Positions 25,021-37,100 of a stretch of 64,000 bases of DNA are shown here, one piece after another. A program made the translations under genes and the position numbers. The notes beneath the pieces were generated by a model, which saw only the letters and a program-made list of their open reading frames with translations, made no database searches and was not told the DNA's origin. Every line of letters starts with the position of its first letter. Within the stretch, counting starts at the first letter, position 1. Source of the DNA: Ctena decussata (lineage: Eukaryota; Mollusca; Bivalvia; Lucinida; Lucinidae); contig OZ022505.1 of the NCBI GenBank assembly GCA_963989385.1, positions 58,035,737 to 58,099,736 of the forward strand, in the 5' to 3' direction.

Positions 25021-26600
25021 CCTTTGTTGAGTCGAAATAAATTTAATTTGTAATATGTTGTTTATAAAACTCATATACAAAGAAATTTCATACTTTAGGG
25101 GAAACAAAACTAGCATTTGCCCATACAAACGTAACTGAACAAAACATGTACAGTTTACTCGTATTGTCTCAAACAACGCCATCTCAAAGAAGGCTCTCAT
25201 ATCAATGAGCCAGATTATGACCTATTTCCTATTATTCAAATCATTACAATTCTGAATATCTCAAGCAACTTGTATCTTACAGCAGATTTTCTGGGACCAA
25301 AAAATCCGCTCTCAGACACCAGGAAATCCAATCCATCGAGAGATGACTTTATATAAATTCAATGTAAATATACGTGAATTATTGCATCCCTAATCATGGG
25401 TGCATGACCACATGAAAGCTCACAGACATATAAGCCATACGCACATTCTCCATTATACGTTTACTAGCACACATATGCACAGATTCTTTGCATTCACCAA
25501 CGCATGGCATGGCCCTTTGAATCAGAAAACTAAATGTGTGGTTCATAAAAGGTATTTTAAGACCAGATTAACATACCACATGACGCTGAAGCGTATCGAC
25601 GTCAGTACGACTTCATCGGACGTCGCACTAACATTGACAAGACAAATTTCAATGTCATGCGCACTAGTAGCCACTTCCACAAAACAATCAAATATAAAGA
25701 TGTAAAAACACTATGCAAAGCATGATAGCCAAAATATACATAATAGTATGAAATATTAAATGAAAAAAGGAAACTAAGACATGAGTAGTCATAATTATAA
25801 CACACAGTAGTAGAATTATCGCAAATCGGAACAGCATATTATGGTACGTTGTAAGTAGTGTAAGGGAGGCAACCTAAACAAGCATTCACCATCCATGGGT
25901 TACATAAATAAAAATACCCTTAAACACACGTCCGCTTGTGATAGATCGTATAGTTGGCTGGCACTCAGATGTGGATGCCTCAAAGCTTGCATACATTGTG
26001 AATGATGTTTATTCTGATACTAGCTAAGCTACCATCTCACAAGACATGCTGAAGAAACAAGGGAGCAGTAGCAACACTGAGGGGACGTCATAACGTCAAA
26101 TCAGCGTCGGTACGAGGTATCTCAAGGTCGTGCACCCATTGGGTAGTTTAAGCGTTTATCAGGTTGTAAAGCAAGTGTCAAAAATACAGACTTCATGAGA
26201 CGCATAACAAATCTGACTATGTACAACATTATTCAAGCCATGATCATAACTCAGGAAAAACTATTTACAATAGAAACAAGAAAAGTATGAACACTTTATA
26301 GTGTGCATGGTACCCAAACATTCCCAAAATACAACAGGGCCTCAACGCAGGAGACCTTGGTGGTCTCGTTTGCGTGTGAATGATTAGAAGCAATATTCAA
26401 TGAGGAATATATATATAATATATTCTTCATATTTAAACTAAAGTTTTCCCATATTTTACATAATCATGTGGATTAGTTCACGTGCAGACGAGACTAATCA
26501 AAGTTCACTCAAAATGAATCAAGAACATTCATACACACATATTATTTTGCATCGTGTCTGCCTAAAGTCCTCGGACAGCTCACTCACCTTCATAACCAAC
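25021..26600. other. No gene recognised
   Basis: Unique sequence with a 101-codon plus-strand frame (25400-25705) lacking any motif. A short ATATATAATATAT run is at 26408-26423. Confidence 0.45.
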
Positions 26601-26601
26601 T

Positions 26602-26735
26602 ATTTCATCTTCGAACGTGAATAAGTAGGTTTGCCGGATCAAATGTTGTTGCAAATATTTGTTGGAAAAGACTCCGGTCAGTCTTCAAATGGCTGATCCA
26701 ATTAGCCTGTTCCTGACTAAAGTTGTCCGATAACT
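26602..26735 (-). CDS. Possible second exon of the unidentified gene
   Basis: The minus strand shows a frame reading YLQQHLIRQTYLFTFEDEIV that reaches a consensus donor (GAAG/GTGAGT) near 26.60 kb. An overlapping frame from about 26.85 kb reads LLIFLFGLFPLCYLTPNR but ends in a stop just before that donor. The two cannot both be right and the acceptor is not clear. It is listed because it lies next to the candidate exon at 26916-27117. Confidence 0.2.
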
Positions 26736-26880
26736 CACGGCACGCACGGTTTGGAGTCAGATAACACAAGGGAAACAATCCAAACAAGAAAATTAGCAGC
26801 CCTGTAAAGACGCTTGGGTACTTATATAATTCGTGAATGCATGTCAGAAAGATCATGAGAACGCATGCAAGCGGTATGGT

Positions 26881-27003
26881 AGTTTCCCATTAAATGACTA
26901 TGTGGTTTTACTCACAGATTTTAGCGCTAGACATTCGTGACATGCAGAATGCCATTTACCATGAACAAAGCGAGTTTTGATGGGATCTGCTAAATTTGAA
27001 TTA
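26881..27003. repeat. 123-bp exact duplicate, copy in the candidate exon
   Basis: Counterpart of 20184-20306, in the same orientation. It covers the last 88 bp of the candidate exon at 26916-27117 plus 35 bp past its donor. Confidence 0.9.
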
Positions 27004-27117
27004 AGGACCGTAACTCCATTATTATTGACTGCAACACAATTTCTTTTGTATGTTGCAGAGGTAGACGTTTGCCAAACTGATATTTTTAATATTTCGATGC
27101 TGCCATTTACACGAGAC
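26916..27117 (-). CDS. Candidate coding exon of an unidentified gene
   Basis: A 202-bp open piece with acceptor GAATACTAG and a consensus donor GTGAGT, phase 2 to 0. It encodes 67 residues including CVAVNNNGVTVLNSN and HSACHECLALKS. The last part, with the donor, is copied exactly at 20184-20306. Length and phases equal those of the ZP-C exon at 35003-35204, but the residues do not resemble it. The opposite strand is also open here. The product is not recognised. Confidence 0.35.
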
Positions 27118-27673
27118 CTAGTATTCAAAACCAAAAACTGTATACTTTTTATTACCTCTGAGTATATAAGCAATGAACTTAACTATTCTGATGTTAATCG
27201 AAGAGCAAACTAAACTGGAACACTAGCAAAGTTCACTTTGCACGCGACCCATTGTTGTATTCACTTCGATAAACCTTAGTAAAATGCAGTTCATTCCTTA
27301 ACCAAGGACACCGGCGTAAGAAGAAACAAGTACTCAAACAAAAAGGCAGAGAGTCTTTGATAACAGACATTACAGTTTAACCCACAGGAACTGTACATAA
27401 ATACAACAAAATCAAGCGCCTTATGAAATAGTTATGCTATCGTTTATGGTTTATCCGACAGTAAGAGGAGAAACCCACGATCTATAGCGACTGAATCATC
27501 TCCCGCACAGGCGACAACCTACAAACTTTTTTATACCACCCTTATTAGTGTTGACCTTCCTCATAGCGAAATATTTCGTGCTAAAGACAAATAGGTACAA
27601 ATGTAAAAAAATATCTATTTTACCTACTTAACATTTTGAACCAAGAACCAAAACAGGTAGCTATTATTGTCAA

Positions 27674-27679
27674 TTTATT
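27674..27679 (-). terminator. AATAAA polyadenylation signal, probably of the NIDO-ZP gene
   Basis: AATAAA lies on the minus strand about 280 bp past the TAA of the terminal exon. It is the first canonical signal seen in that direction, which suggests a 3' UTR of roughly 300 bp. The cut site cannot be placed from sequence alone. Confidence 0.5.
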
Positions 27680-27680
27680 A

Positions 27681-27851
27681 TAGATTAAGTTTGTATATGA
27701 ATTGTCCGTAGCTACTTTTATGACAACCTGTAGCCAAACCCCAACTTGTTCCATCAGTGAGGACTATATTACCTTTAGTCTCAATATAAAATGGAACTCC
27801 ATAGAAGGAAAGTAGTTTCTCGACTGCAGACGTCTCACCATAAACGCTGCT
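27681..27851 (-). other. 57-codon open frame inside the putative 3' UTR
   Basis: An open stretch without ATG, reading VYGETSAVEKLLSFYGVPFY and on to NIVLTDGTSWGLATG, ends at a TAA that touches the AATAAA signal. Composition looks protein-like and an AG acceptor (GTAAAGCAG) sits at its start. It could be an alternative last exon, a remnant of a neighbouring gene or chance. I do not recognise the product. Confidence 0.25.
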
Positions 27852-27958
27852 TTACGATTTCTCAAAATGCAGTCTCTTTCGTGTATTTAACCACTACATA
27901 GCGAGTACAAAACCTTCACATACATGGCTGTTGTAGCGATATTACACTATGTCAAATG

Positions 27959-28113
27959 TTAAGATGTTGGAAAATAAACTATTTTACAAAATATGACAAT
28001 TGCAACTAGCAGAGCAAGTATAACAGCTGTTCCTAGTCCCCCGAGCACGATGTACATGTATAGAGCCCATTTTCTCTTGCAGATCTTCTGTTCTGTGCCG
28101 TTTCTGTTTGTTT
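27959..28113 (-). CDS. NIDO-ZP gene terminal exon (transmembrane helix and stop)
   Basis: 155 bp, entering at phase 1 after acceptor TTGTTTCAG. It encodes [12 protein letters not shown] followed by a roughly 22-residue Gly/Ala/Val/Ile/Leu-rich helix, then KIVYFPTS and TAA. The positive stretch precedes the helix on the luminal side and the tail is very short, as in many ZP precursors. Confidence 0.92.
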
Positions 28114-31100
28114 CTGAAACAATGCGGATAGATGAATGACTTGCGATTTTTCGTCCTTTTTAACAGTGTTTCAATTATTTCAGGATAATGGAAGGATGAT
28201 AATGAAAGGCTATGTGCATTTGCAGCCAATTTACGGTGGGAAAGATCTCCGCGACAAGCCTCTTGCTTGAAATCTTTCCAACAGTAAAATATTCATATTT
28301 TTTGTTGTATTAATACTTTCTCTTCTCCTCCACGTACATTGTGGTTTGACAATTCCCGGGAACATATACTTGTCAGAAGTTGGTCGGAAGAAAGTTTACA
28401 AAAAAAATGTCTGACTTTGTAAATTTTCAACATTTTTGGACACGCACTTTCTAAAGTAAAGACATACATTAGCATGAACATTAGCTATTTGTTTTACCAA
28501 TAGAAATAGACAGAAAAGTCTTAAATCAGAATCCAAAGTAAAATTCCCAATTCAAACAAGATAGAGTATCCGGCATAAGACTGTGTTCCCGTATTTTGAA
28601 GATTACCTTTCACGTCCGAAATCTTCACACTGGTGTATATAACTTGGCTTTTTACGTCAGTCGCATTTACACTTCTCTTTCTGCGTGTTGCACAGGACTA
28701 GAATAAAACAAATAATACATAAAGCTGATTTAAGTGATTTGAGAAACATTTTTTTTCTATGAAACTTAAGTTTCTGATATGCAGATATCAGTTTCGTCTC
28801 ACTATCAGTTTCAATAATGTTTGCCCTTGCACACCAGCGTCATGGTGAAATGAGCCGGGACACGACAAACCAACAAAGTGGTATGTGCGCCCAGCGCAGA
28901 CTCAGATCAGCCTTTGTATTTGCCCAGTCTGATGTCTTTGCTGCCCACATGAAGCTCACTTAGATGCTTAGCTACCCTTTAAGTGCACAGCAAAGACTCT
29001 GATCATGCTGCGCGGATGCCCAGGCTGACCTGAGGTTAGTTGGGCCACATGCAACTTTGTTGGTTTTACCATGTCGCGGCTCTTATGATCTTGAGTTCAA
29101 CATGTAAGCTACCTCAGAAAGCCAACCTCGAATTCCGATTGCTATGCTAATGGACAATTGGCATCACACATAATTGCATGGCTGATCGGAATTGATAGTA
29201 ACATGGCGATGTCAAGTAACGTATAATCAAAATCGTAAAGAGTTGCTTCAAGAGCAGAGAACACATTAGTCATACTTCGAAATTTCGGCTATTCTAAACT
29301 CATCAGTGACCCTGACATGATCTGTCGACGAAAGCCAGTAAAAAATATACTGATAAGGTTAGGTCATCATGGTTTTCAGGAGCACGTGTGGCTCCAAAGA
29401 TATCGACCAAAAATTCGACGGAGAAAGGTAAGTTTTGCATTTCTGAAATAAAATCGTTTTGACGGCGTGGAATCTCGAAAAAAGGAAAATGTTGTTCAAT
29501 ACTCTCGTCTTTCAACTTCCTTTCTAGGCTAAGGGTAAGTTGTCATATACGTGCAATTTTATCTGAAACATTTGTGCCATGGGGTGACCGAAGGCCAATC
29601 TACACAAATGCAGGTAACATTTCGATTGATATTCCTGTTGAAATTATATAAACATAAGACTTTTGATAGTTAAAAGGCGTGCACTGATTGTCTGATCCTT
29701 CCCCATTTGCAGAAAGAAAGAGATAAAAGGAAACAGCTGAAATAGAAAAATGAACAAAAGTAAATATATTTCTCTTAAAAAGTATTCGTAAATATTAGTA
29801 TTGGTGGTCAGATCCACCGGATAATTATTCAGTACACCTGAGTATGAGTATTAGTATATACTGTATCCATTCATCTAAAAATGGATATATCAATTACATA
29901 CAACAATGGACGGAATGACGGACGGGACGCCTATAATGCAACTTTCTCAAGCAGACGCGACAATAAAGCATACCTAAGACGTTAAAATATAGCGCAGAAT
30001 AAGACTCATGCTATGAACAACACCATCCACATGAAAATGGATTCAATTGCACTTAAAACACCATTTGTCTCAACCTGATTGAGAAATCAATCATCTGTCA
30101 AATCATAACCTCTTCTGACGATCCTTAAAATCCAAATAAAAACAATACACACATATCCGTGAACGTTATTTAGACTACATGCCTGTTTGTTTACAATGCT
30201 TATACAGTAAAAAGCACTACTACAAGACATGTACTTCAGTAGTAACCGAACTTTTCTAAACAAGCCGTTAAACGTTCGAACCACCAAATAAGCAGAGCCG
30301 CTCTACATAAAATGGGATCTTTGATTATTTTTGTCAATTCTTTTTGCTAATGGGGAAGGATCAGACAAATGGTGCTCTCTTTTCGACCACCAAAACTTCC
30401 CCGATTACAGCATTTTAACAGGCATGTCAACAGAAATATTAGCTGCCTATCTGTAAATTACCTTTCGGTCACCCCGCAGCACAAACGTTTCAGCCTACAG
30501 ACATGAGCATCGAATAACTTTCTTCGTTTTTTTTTAAGATTCCGTGCTGTTGAAAAAAAAAATCGATTGTATGATATCGCGAATGCAAACTTACCTTTTA
30601 TCCGTCGAAGTTGAAGACGATATCTTTGGAGCCGCACGTGCTCTGCAAGACCATCACAACCTTTGGACAGAGCCCTTGGCTCCGATTATGAAGATTCTCT
30701 TCTCACCCGAGTTTTTTTTATAAAATTTACAGGTAATTTACAGATAGGCAGTCCATATTTCTGTTGACATCCCTGTTAAAATGCTGTAATCGGGGAAGTT
30801 TTGGTGGTCGAAGATTCCGATTATGTAGAGCGGCTCTGATTATATTGGTGGTTCGAACGTTTAAGAAAATGTTCGGTTACTACTGAAGTAAATGTCATGT
30901 AGTAGTGCTATTTACTGTATAAGCATTGGAAAAAACAGGCATGTAGTCTAAATAACGTTCATGGATACGTGTTTATTATTTTCATTTGGATTTTAAGGAT
31001 CGTCAGAAGAGGTTATGATTTGACAGATGATTGATTTCTCAATCAGGTTGAGAAAAATGGTGTTTTAAGTGCAATTGAATCCATTGTTGTATGTAACTGA

Positions 31101-34100
31101 TATATCCATTTTTAGATGAATGGATACAGTATATACTAATACTCATGCTCAGGTGTACTGAATAATTATCCGGTGCATCTGACCACCAGTACTAATATTT
31201 AAGAATACTTTTTAAGAGAAATATATTTACATGTATCTGTTTTAATCCACAGCTTTATTGATCTTTTCAGCTAAAAACAAAAAATAAATCGATAAAAATG
31301 ATAATGTATTTATTTATTTCTTGCCTTACCGTTCCTTCGTGTCTGATGCGCTTAGGTCATTAGCCACCTTGACCAATCTGAGCTGGCGTAGGTGATTTAT
31401 TTTCTCGGCATCTTCCGTTTTCGACTCAAGATCAAAATAAGAGATCTAATTATGACGCGCCCTAAAATGTATCCCAAATAGAAATCAAACACACATGTCA
31501 CTGAGAGTAATGTGGAGTACAGTCCTGCATACAAGTAATAGCACCACTACAAAACATTTACTTCAGTAATAACCTGAGTTGTCCATGCCATACCTCCATA
31601 CGTCAGCGTCGACGATATAATCAGAGCCGCTCTAAATAATCGGCACATTTGTTCATTTTTCTATTTCAGCTGTGTCCATTTATCTCTTTCTTTCTGCAAA
31701 TGGGGAAGGATCAGACAATCAGTGCACGCCTTTTGACTATCAAAAGTCTTATGTTTATATAATTTCAACAGGAATATCAATCGAAATGTTACCTGCATTT
31801 GTGTAGATTGACCATCGGTCACCCCCCGGCACAAATGTTTCAGATAAAATTGCACGTATATGACAACTTACCCTTAGCCTAGAAAGGAAGTTGAAAGACG
31901 AGAGTATTGAAAAACATTTTCCTTTTTTTTCGAGATTCCACGCTTTCAAAACGATTTTATTTCACAAATGCAAAACTTACCTTCCTCCGTCGAATTTTTA
32001 GTCGATATCTTCGGAGCCGCCGAGTGTTTATAAATTGGTACTTCTTTAGAACAGACTTAAACATGCCAACCCTACAACTATACTTGTCTGTTCTATATAC
32101 AGTTGAGAACAGCCTGCTGTCGCAATTTCGAAATTACAAAAAAAAATCATTGCAAAAAAAAAGAGAAAAGAAACAGAAAACAAGAGGACCATTGGTCCTG
32201 TAGCTCACCTGAGTCCATTCAGCCTCAGTACTCTAAGGTAAGTTACTCTAAGGCAAATGGAACACATAGGTGGTACCTTAGAATGCTGAAATGCACACTT
32301 GTACAAGATATTGTCATACTAAACATTTGTGTGAAGTTAAATCAAAATCGGTCCATAAATGAAGGCTCGAGACAAAGTTTTTCTAAAAACAGCCACTGTG
32401 TCCTTGACCTTGACCCAAGAATGCTGAAACGCAAACTTGTCTAAGATATTGCCATACTTATCACTTGTATGAGGTTAAATTGAAATTGGTCAATAAATGA
32501 AAGTGCTAGAGCGATGACAAAGTTTTTCTCAAAATAGCCACTGTGATCTTGACTTTGACCGTAGGACGCTGAAACGCGAGCTTGTTCAAGATATTGTCAT
32601 ACTAAACATTAGTGTGAAGTTTTAATCAAAATGGGTCCATAAATGAAGGCTCTAGAGCGATGACAAAGTTTTTCTAAAAATAGGCACTGTGACCTTGACC
32701 TTAACCCAAGATATTGTCATACTAATCACTTGTGTGATATCAAATTGAATTCAGTCCACAAACTGATGCGCTACAGCGATGACAAAGTTTTTGTAGAAAA
32801 AGCCACTGTGTCCTTCACCTTGACCCACAAACACTGAAACGCGTTCTTGTCCAAGATATTGTCATACTCATCACTTGTGTGACGTACAATTTAAATCATT
32901 CCATAAATGAAGGCACTAGAATGATGACGGAAAACATTTTCCCCATTATAAGTCTATGGGAAAATATTTTATCGCTCAAGGGCAAGTAACTCTGAAAAGA
33001 ATTATGCAACCTGGCCCAAATTCGAACTGGTCCGGGATGTTTTGACTGTCCTAGATACCTGCAAGTTTGAAGAAGTTACAATCAAAAGTGAAGAAGCTAG
33101 GGCCCGGACAACATTTTCCCAATTATAACTCTATGGGAAAATATTTATCGCTCAAGGGCAAGTAACTCTGAAAATAATGAACCAACCTGGCCCAAATTCG
33201 AACTGTTCCGAGAAGTTTTAGATGTCCTAGATACCTGCAAGTTACAAGAAGTTGCAATCAAAAATGAAGAAGCGAGGGCCCGGACAACATTTTCCCCATT
33301 ATAAGTCTATGGGAAAATATTTTATCGCTCAAGAGCAAGTAACTCTAAAACGAATGATCCAACCTGACCAAAATTCAAACTGGTTCGAGATGTTTTGACT
33401 GTCCTAAATACCTGCAAGTTTGAAGAAGTTGCAATTAAAAATGAAGAAGCTAGGGCCCGGACAACATTTTCCCCATTATAAGTCTATGGGAAAATATTTT
33501 ATCACTCAAGGGCAAGTAACTCTATAATCCAACCTGACCCAAGTTCAAACTGGTCCGAGATGTTTTGAATGTCCTGCTTATCTGCAAGTTTGAAGAAGTT
33601 GCAATCAAAAATGAAGAAGTTAGGGCCCGGACAACATTTCCCCCATTATAAGTCTATGGGAAAATATTTTATCACTCAAGGGCTAGTAACTCTGAAAAGA
33701 ATAATTCAACCTGACCCAAATTCAAACTGGTCCGAGATGTTTTGACTGTCCTGCTTATCTGCAAGTTTGAAGACGTTGCGATCAAAAATGAAGAAGTTAG
33801 GGCCCGGACAACATTTTCCCCATTATAAGTCTATGGGACCTTTTTGTTGCCATGGTAACCAGTTTTAAACCAATCTGTCCCAAAACTATATACAATCAAT
33901 CCCCAACCCCAACCATGCTACACATAAAATTTGATCAAGATTGGCGAGCTACTTCAGCAGATATTACTACTTAAAAGTGTGGACGGACGACGGACAACGG
34001 ACGACGGACGACGGACCTAGCCTATACTATAAGCTCACCTTGTGAGCCTTCGGCTCAGGTTAGCTGAAAATCCACATGACTTGACTATAAGAGCATGTCA

Positions 34101-37100
34101 GTGAATTTTTAAAACTTTCCTGGACAAATCTGACAACAAGAAATGTCAGCAAACGGAACCATGTAAGTTGACAAATATACATTTTTACATCGTTAAAACA
34201 AAAACTCTGAAAAAAGAAAGAAAAAGGAAAGATAAAAAAAGCAATTGCTGCACTTGCTGAACAATAGAGTAGACATACAAGCTACCTTTTACTGTAACCG
34301 TGGAATTACCAAAATATAACCATTTGTTTTTGTTTTTTTTTCTGTTTTTTTTTTTTTTTATTGGTGACACTGTTTTCAAAGTCCTTGAGTATAATCCCCG
34401 ACCTAGTCTCCAGTCATACGTGACGAAAATGAATCTGCTTTATACAGATTTTTTTTACTTTTTGATGCATGCAATGTCTGACAGCTCTACGGGAAGTTCA
34501 CGGTTTGACCTTCCGTCACCAATCTCGGTCCAGTTGTTTAAAGCATCATAAGCTTTATGAAGTCGTTAGTCTGTGATTCGTTGAGTATTTTAGTATCATA
34601 ATGCATAAATTCAAGAGGGTTATTATTATTTTTTTGCCGAAAACATGTACTTGTAAGGAACTTTTGCAGTGCAAAAGTTCCTCTCATTTTTTTGGCTAAA
34701 GACGGTAGTGTTTTAGGTATAATACGTTTGAAATTTCACGTTTCGTTAACTAACGCCGTCGTTAGTTTTGAACAACTGGGCTTTGTTCTTCTAAGATACA
34801 GATGAAAGAGCTCTATAATGGCGTGCAGTTGGTTCTGAAATTAAAACGCTTGAAATCACAAAAGTGAAATAAATTTCCTTTTTATGGCCCTCCCCCCCCC
34901 AATGTCCCCCGCACGCCCCTTTCAAGTAAAAAGTCAAAGTTTAGAGTCGGCACCCTTGTTGGTATATCCACACATCTATAAGAAGAAGAAGAGGAAACTC
35001 ACATTACTGCACAGGTCATGGGGTAATGCATTAAAGAAACAGAAGTTGATTACACATCTGAAGAACAACTTGTCAACATTGAGAAATTTAGCAGCGACCA
35101 TTGTTCCCGAATCGGTTATGAATAAGCCTGCGGCAGATAGAGACGTTTCCTGGAACGACCTTGACATGTACCAGATAGCTTTAGGATCCATTTCGACTAC
35201 ACATCTGAAAAGAAAGTATCCTATATATTGGACTATAAACAGATCATATCAATGTCAGTCATGCTTTCAGTCATGCCAGTCCATTTCATGTGTAACATTT
35301 GAAACGTTTCAAGCAAGTCCTATTTTCGGACTGCGATGAATCATAAGCAACAGTAATCTTAAGGTCACTACCGATACCTACAAGCGCAACTCTTTTTTTC
35401 CACAAAGGAAGATAATCGGTGCCTATTGATTAGTATTCGGAAACCGGCAACTTAGCAGTAGTTAAAAGTTGATTTCAGGGCACTTTCGACCACTTTAGCC
35501 AAAATTACGCCAATTTAGAAAATATTTTTTATTTCTTTTTATTTTGATAATGAAAAATATGTCTTACATAGTTGTTGGTAACGGTCTAGCGACCGACGTT
35601 AAGAGCTGAGTTGTAAATTAAAGACGCTCTATATTGTACTCATTTACGATTCGAAAAAAAATCCTGATTCATTCTCTTGAAGACCATCGTTACGAGAACT
35701 GATCAACGACAAGACTAAAGTGATTTGTGCATTGAGCAAAATAACAATGTTCCTCGAGTTTAACTGTATGCCCTGCCGGAAGAAAAGTGTTATACATATT
35801 ATGCCATTATGTAACAAAATCAATTGATCGGTGAGACAGATTATGGGTAAGGCCAAAAAGCTGCATAATTTCGAAAATTTCCATGCTCTCGCATCCTATT
35901 ACACTAGTTAACTAATCAAACAATAAATTCAACTCACCTTTTCTTCTCTTATTCTAAACCGAGTCCTTATAATACATTTTACTACATGTACTTTCTAAAC
36001 ACGTGTGGTGATTGTAAACAACAATGGCCACTGGTGACATGTTCGCACCCAGTGACGTGATATATTTTCGTTGACGTCACCATTAACTATACTGCTCACC
36101 AAACTTTATGTTACATGAAGCTTGTCAAGATTATTACACAACAAGAAATGTTTTTGACGGTGTTTTTTTCTTCAAACAACATATTTATGCAGCTGTGTAA
36201 ATGTATTTAACTTAAATTTAGCTACTGCGCATATTCTTGGACATCACTGGAAAACGTCATGGGTTCTATGAGAGTTACACTGATGCGGTTATTATGTTTG
36301 AAGAAGACTACATCCAAATATACTCATTATTGAAGGTATAATGATGATTGATGACTTGGCGATTGTACTTCCTTTTCAACAGTATTTTTGTGATATCAGA
36401 CGAAGTGAGGGTCATTTTAAAGGGCTCTAAGGCAACCAAGAACCGTTTTGCCACAAGCAGGTCGTGAACCCGTAGCCCAAAGATCTGCAATCGGTCCCCC
36501 GAGTGCTTATAACTGAACCGCGCAGATGCTTCGTTATTGAAAATACTATGGCAGTACTTGATGCCATATTATTAGAGTATTCCTATTAAAAATATCCTTG
36601 AATTGAAAATGTGCAATATAAAAGAACTACAAAACCCTGACACAAATAGAACCCAGTTGCCGTGGATACAATGCAAAGTGGTTGCAGGTGCAAAACCTAT
36701 ATCTGTGAAATTGCAGATATGTAGATGTATGCACCACAATATCAGAATCATAACTGATATACAAGCTTCTAAACATTTCCAGATCCCTTCTGAAAACCAT
36801 GGAAATAGCAACATTTCAGCTCCCAAAACTTTGTTGCTATTGCAACAGTATTACTGATTATCTCCTATCTGTCAAAGATTGAGCAATTGCTGTGAATTAC
36901 TTGTTACAGTACACTTCCTCGGTATGTTATAAAAGTTTTATTATTGAGTGAACTTGCATACTTCTAAAGATGAATAATAGGTCGGATGGGTGGGGTAACA
37001 TCATACTGAAATTTCAAAAAGTCTAGTCCTTTGTGCCTGGTTGTGTACTTGGATAGTGTATATTTTAAGAAAATTCAATTTAATGCATTTCTAACAAAAT

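Larger units (their letters stand above)
32183..34066 (+). mobile_element. Element with two internal tandem arrays
   Basis: Opens AAGAGGACCATTGGTCCTGT and AGCTCACCTGAG; closes TAAGCTCACCTTGTGAGCC, TTCGGCTCAGGTTAGCT, so the ends share an inverted GCTCACC motif. The interior holds a roughly 140-bp array and a 177-bp array, then a GACGGACGACGGAC tract. This layout is common to a repeat family I associate with bivalve genomes. It lies in the 6.3-kb NIDO-ZP intron. Confidence 0.75.

Noticed and set aside
24779..25200. Short His/Tyr/Thr-rich frames on both strands
   Set aside because: Generated by the TATG microsatellite.
32183..33840. Regular repeats suggestive of a CRISPR array
   Set aside because: Units are contiguous 140- and 177-bp tandem repeats with no short repeat-unique spacer pattern, in eukaryotic intronic DNA.
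34884..35339. 151-codon plus-strand open frame that looks like a gene
   Set aside because: It lies antisense over the ZP-C core exon (35003-35204), which has ZP cysteines, splice sites and matching phases. The plus frame shows no motif.
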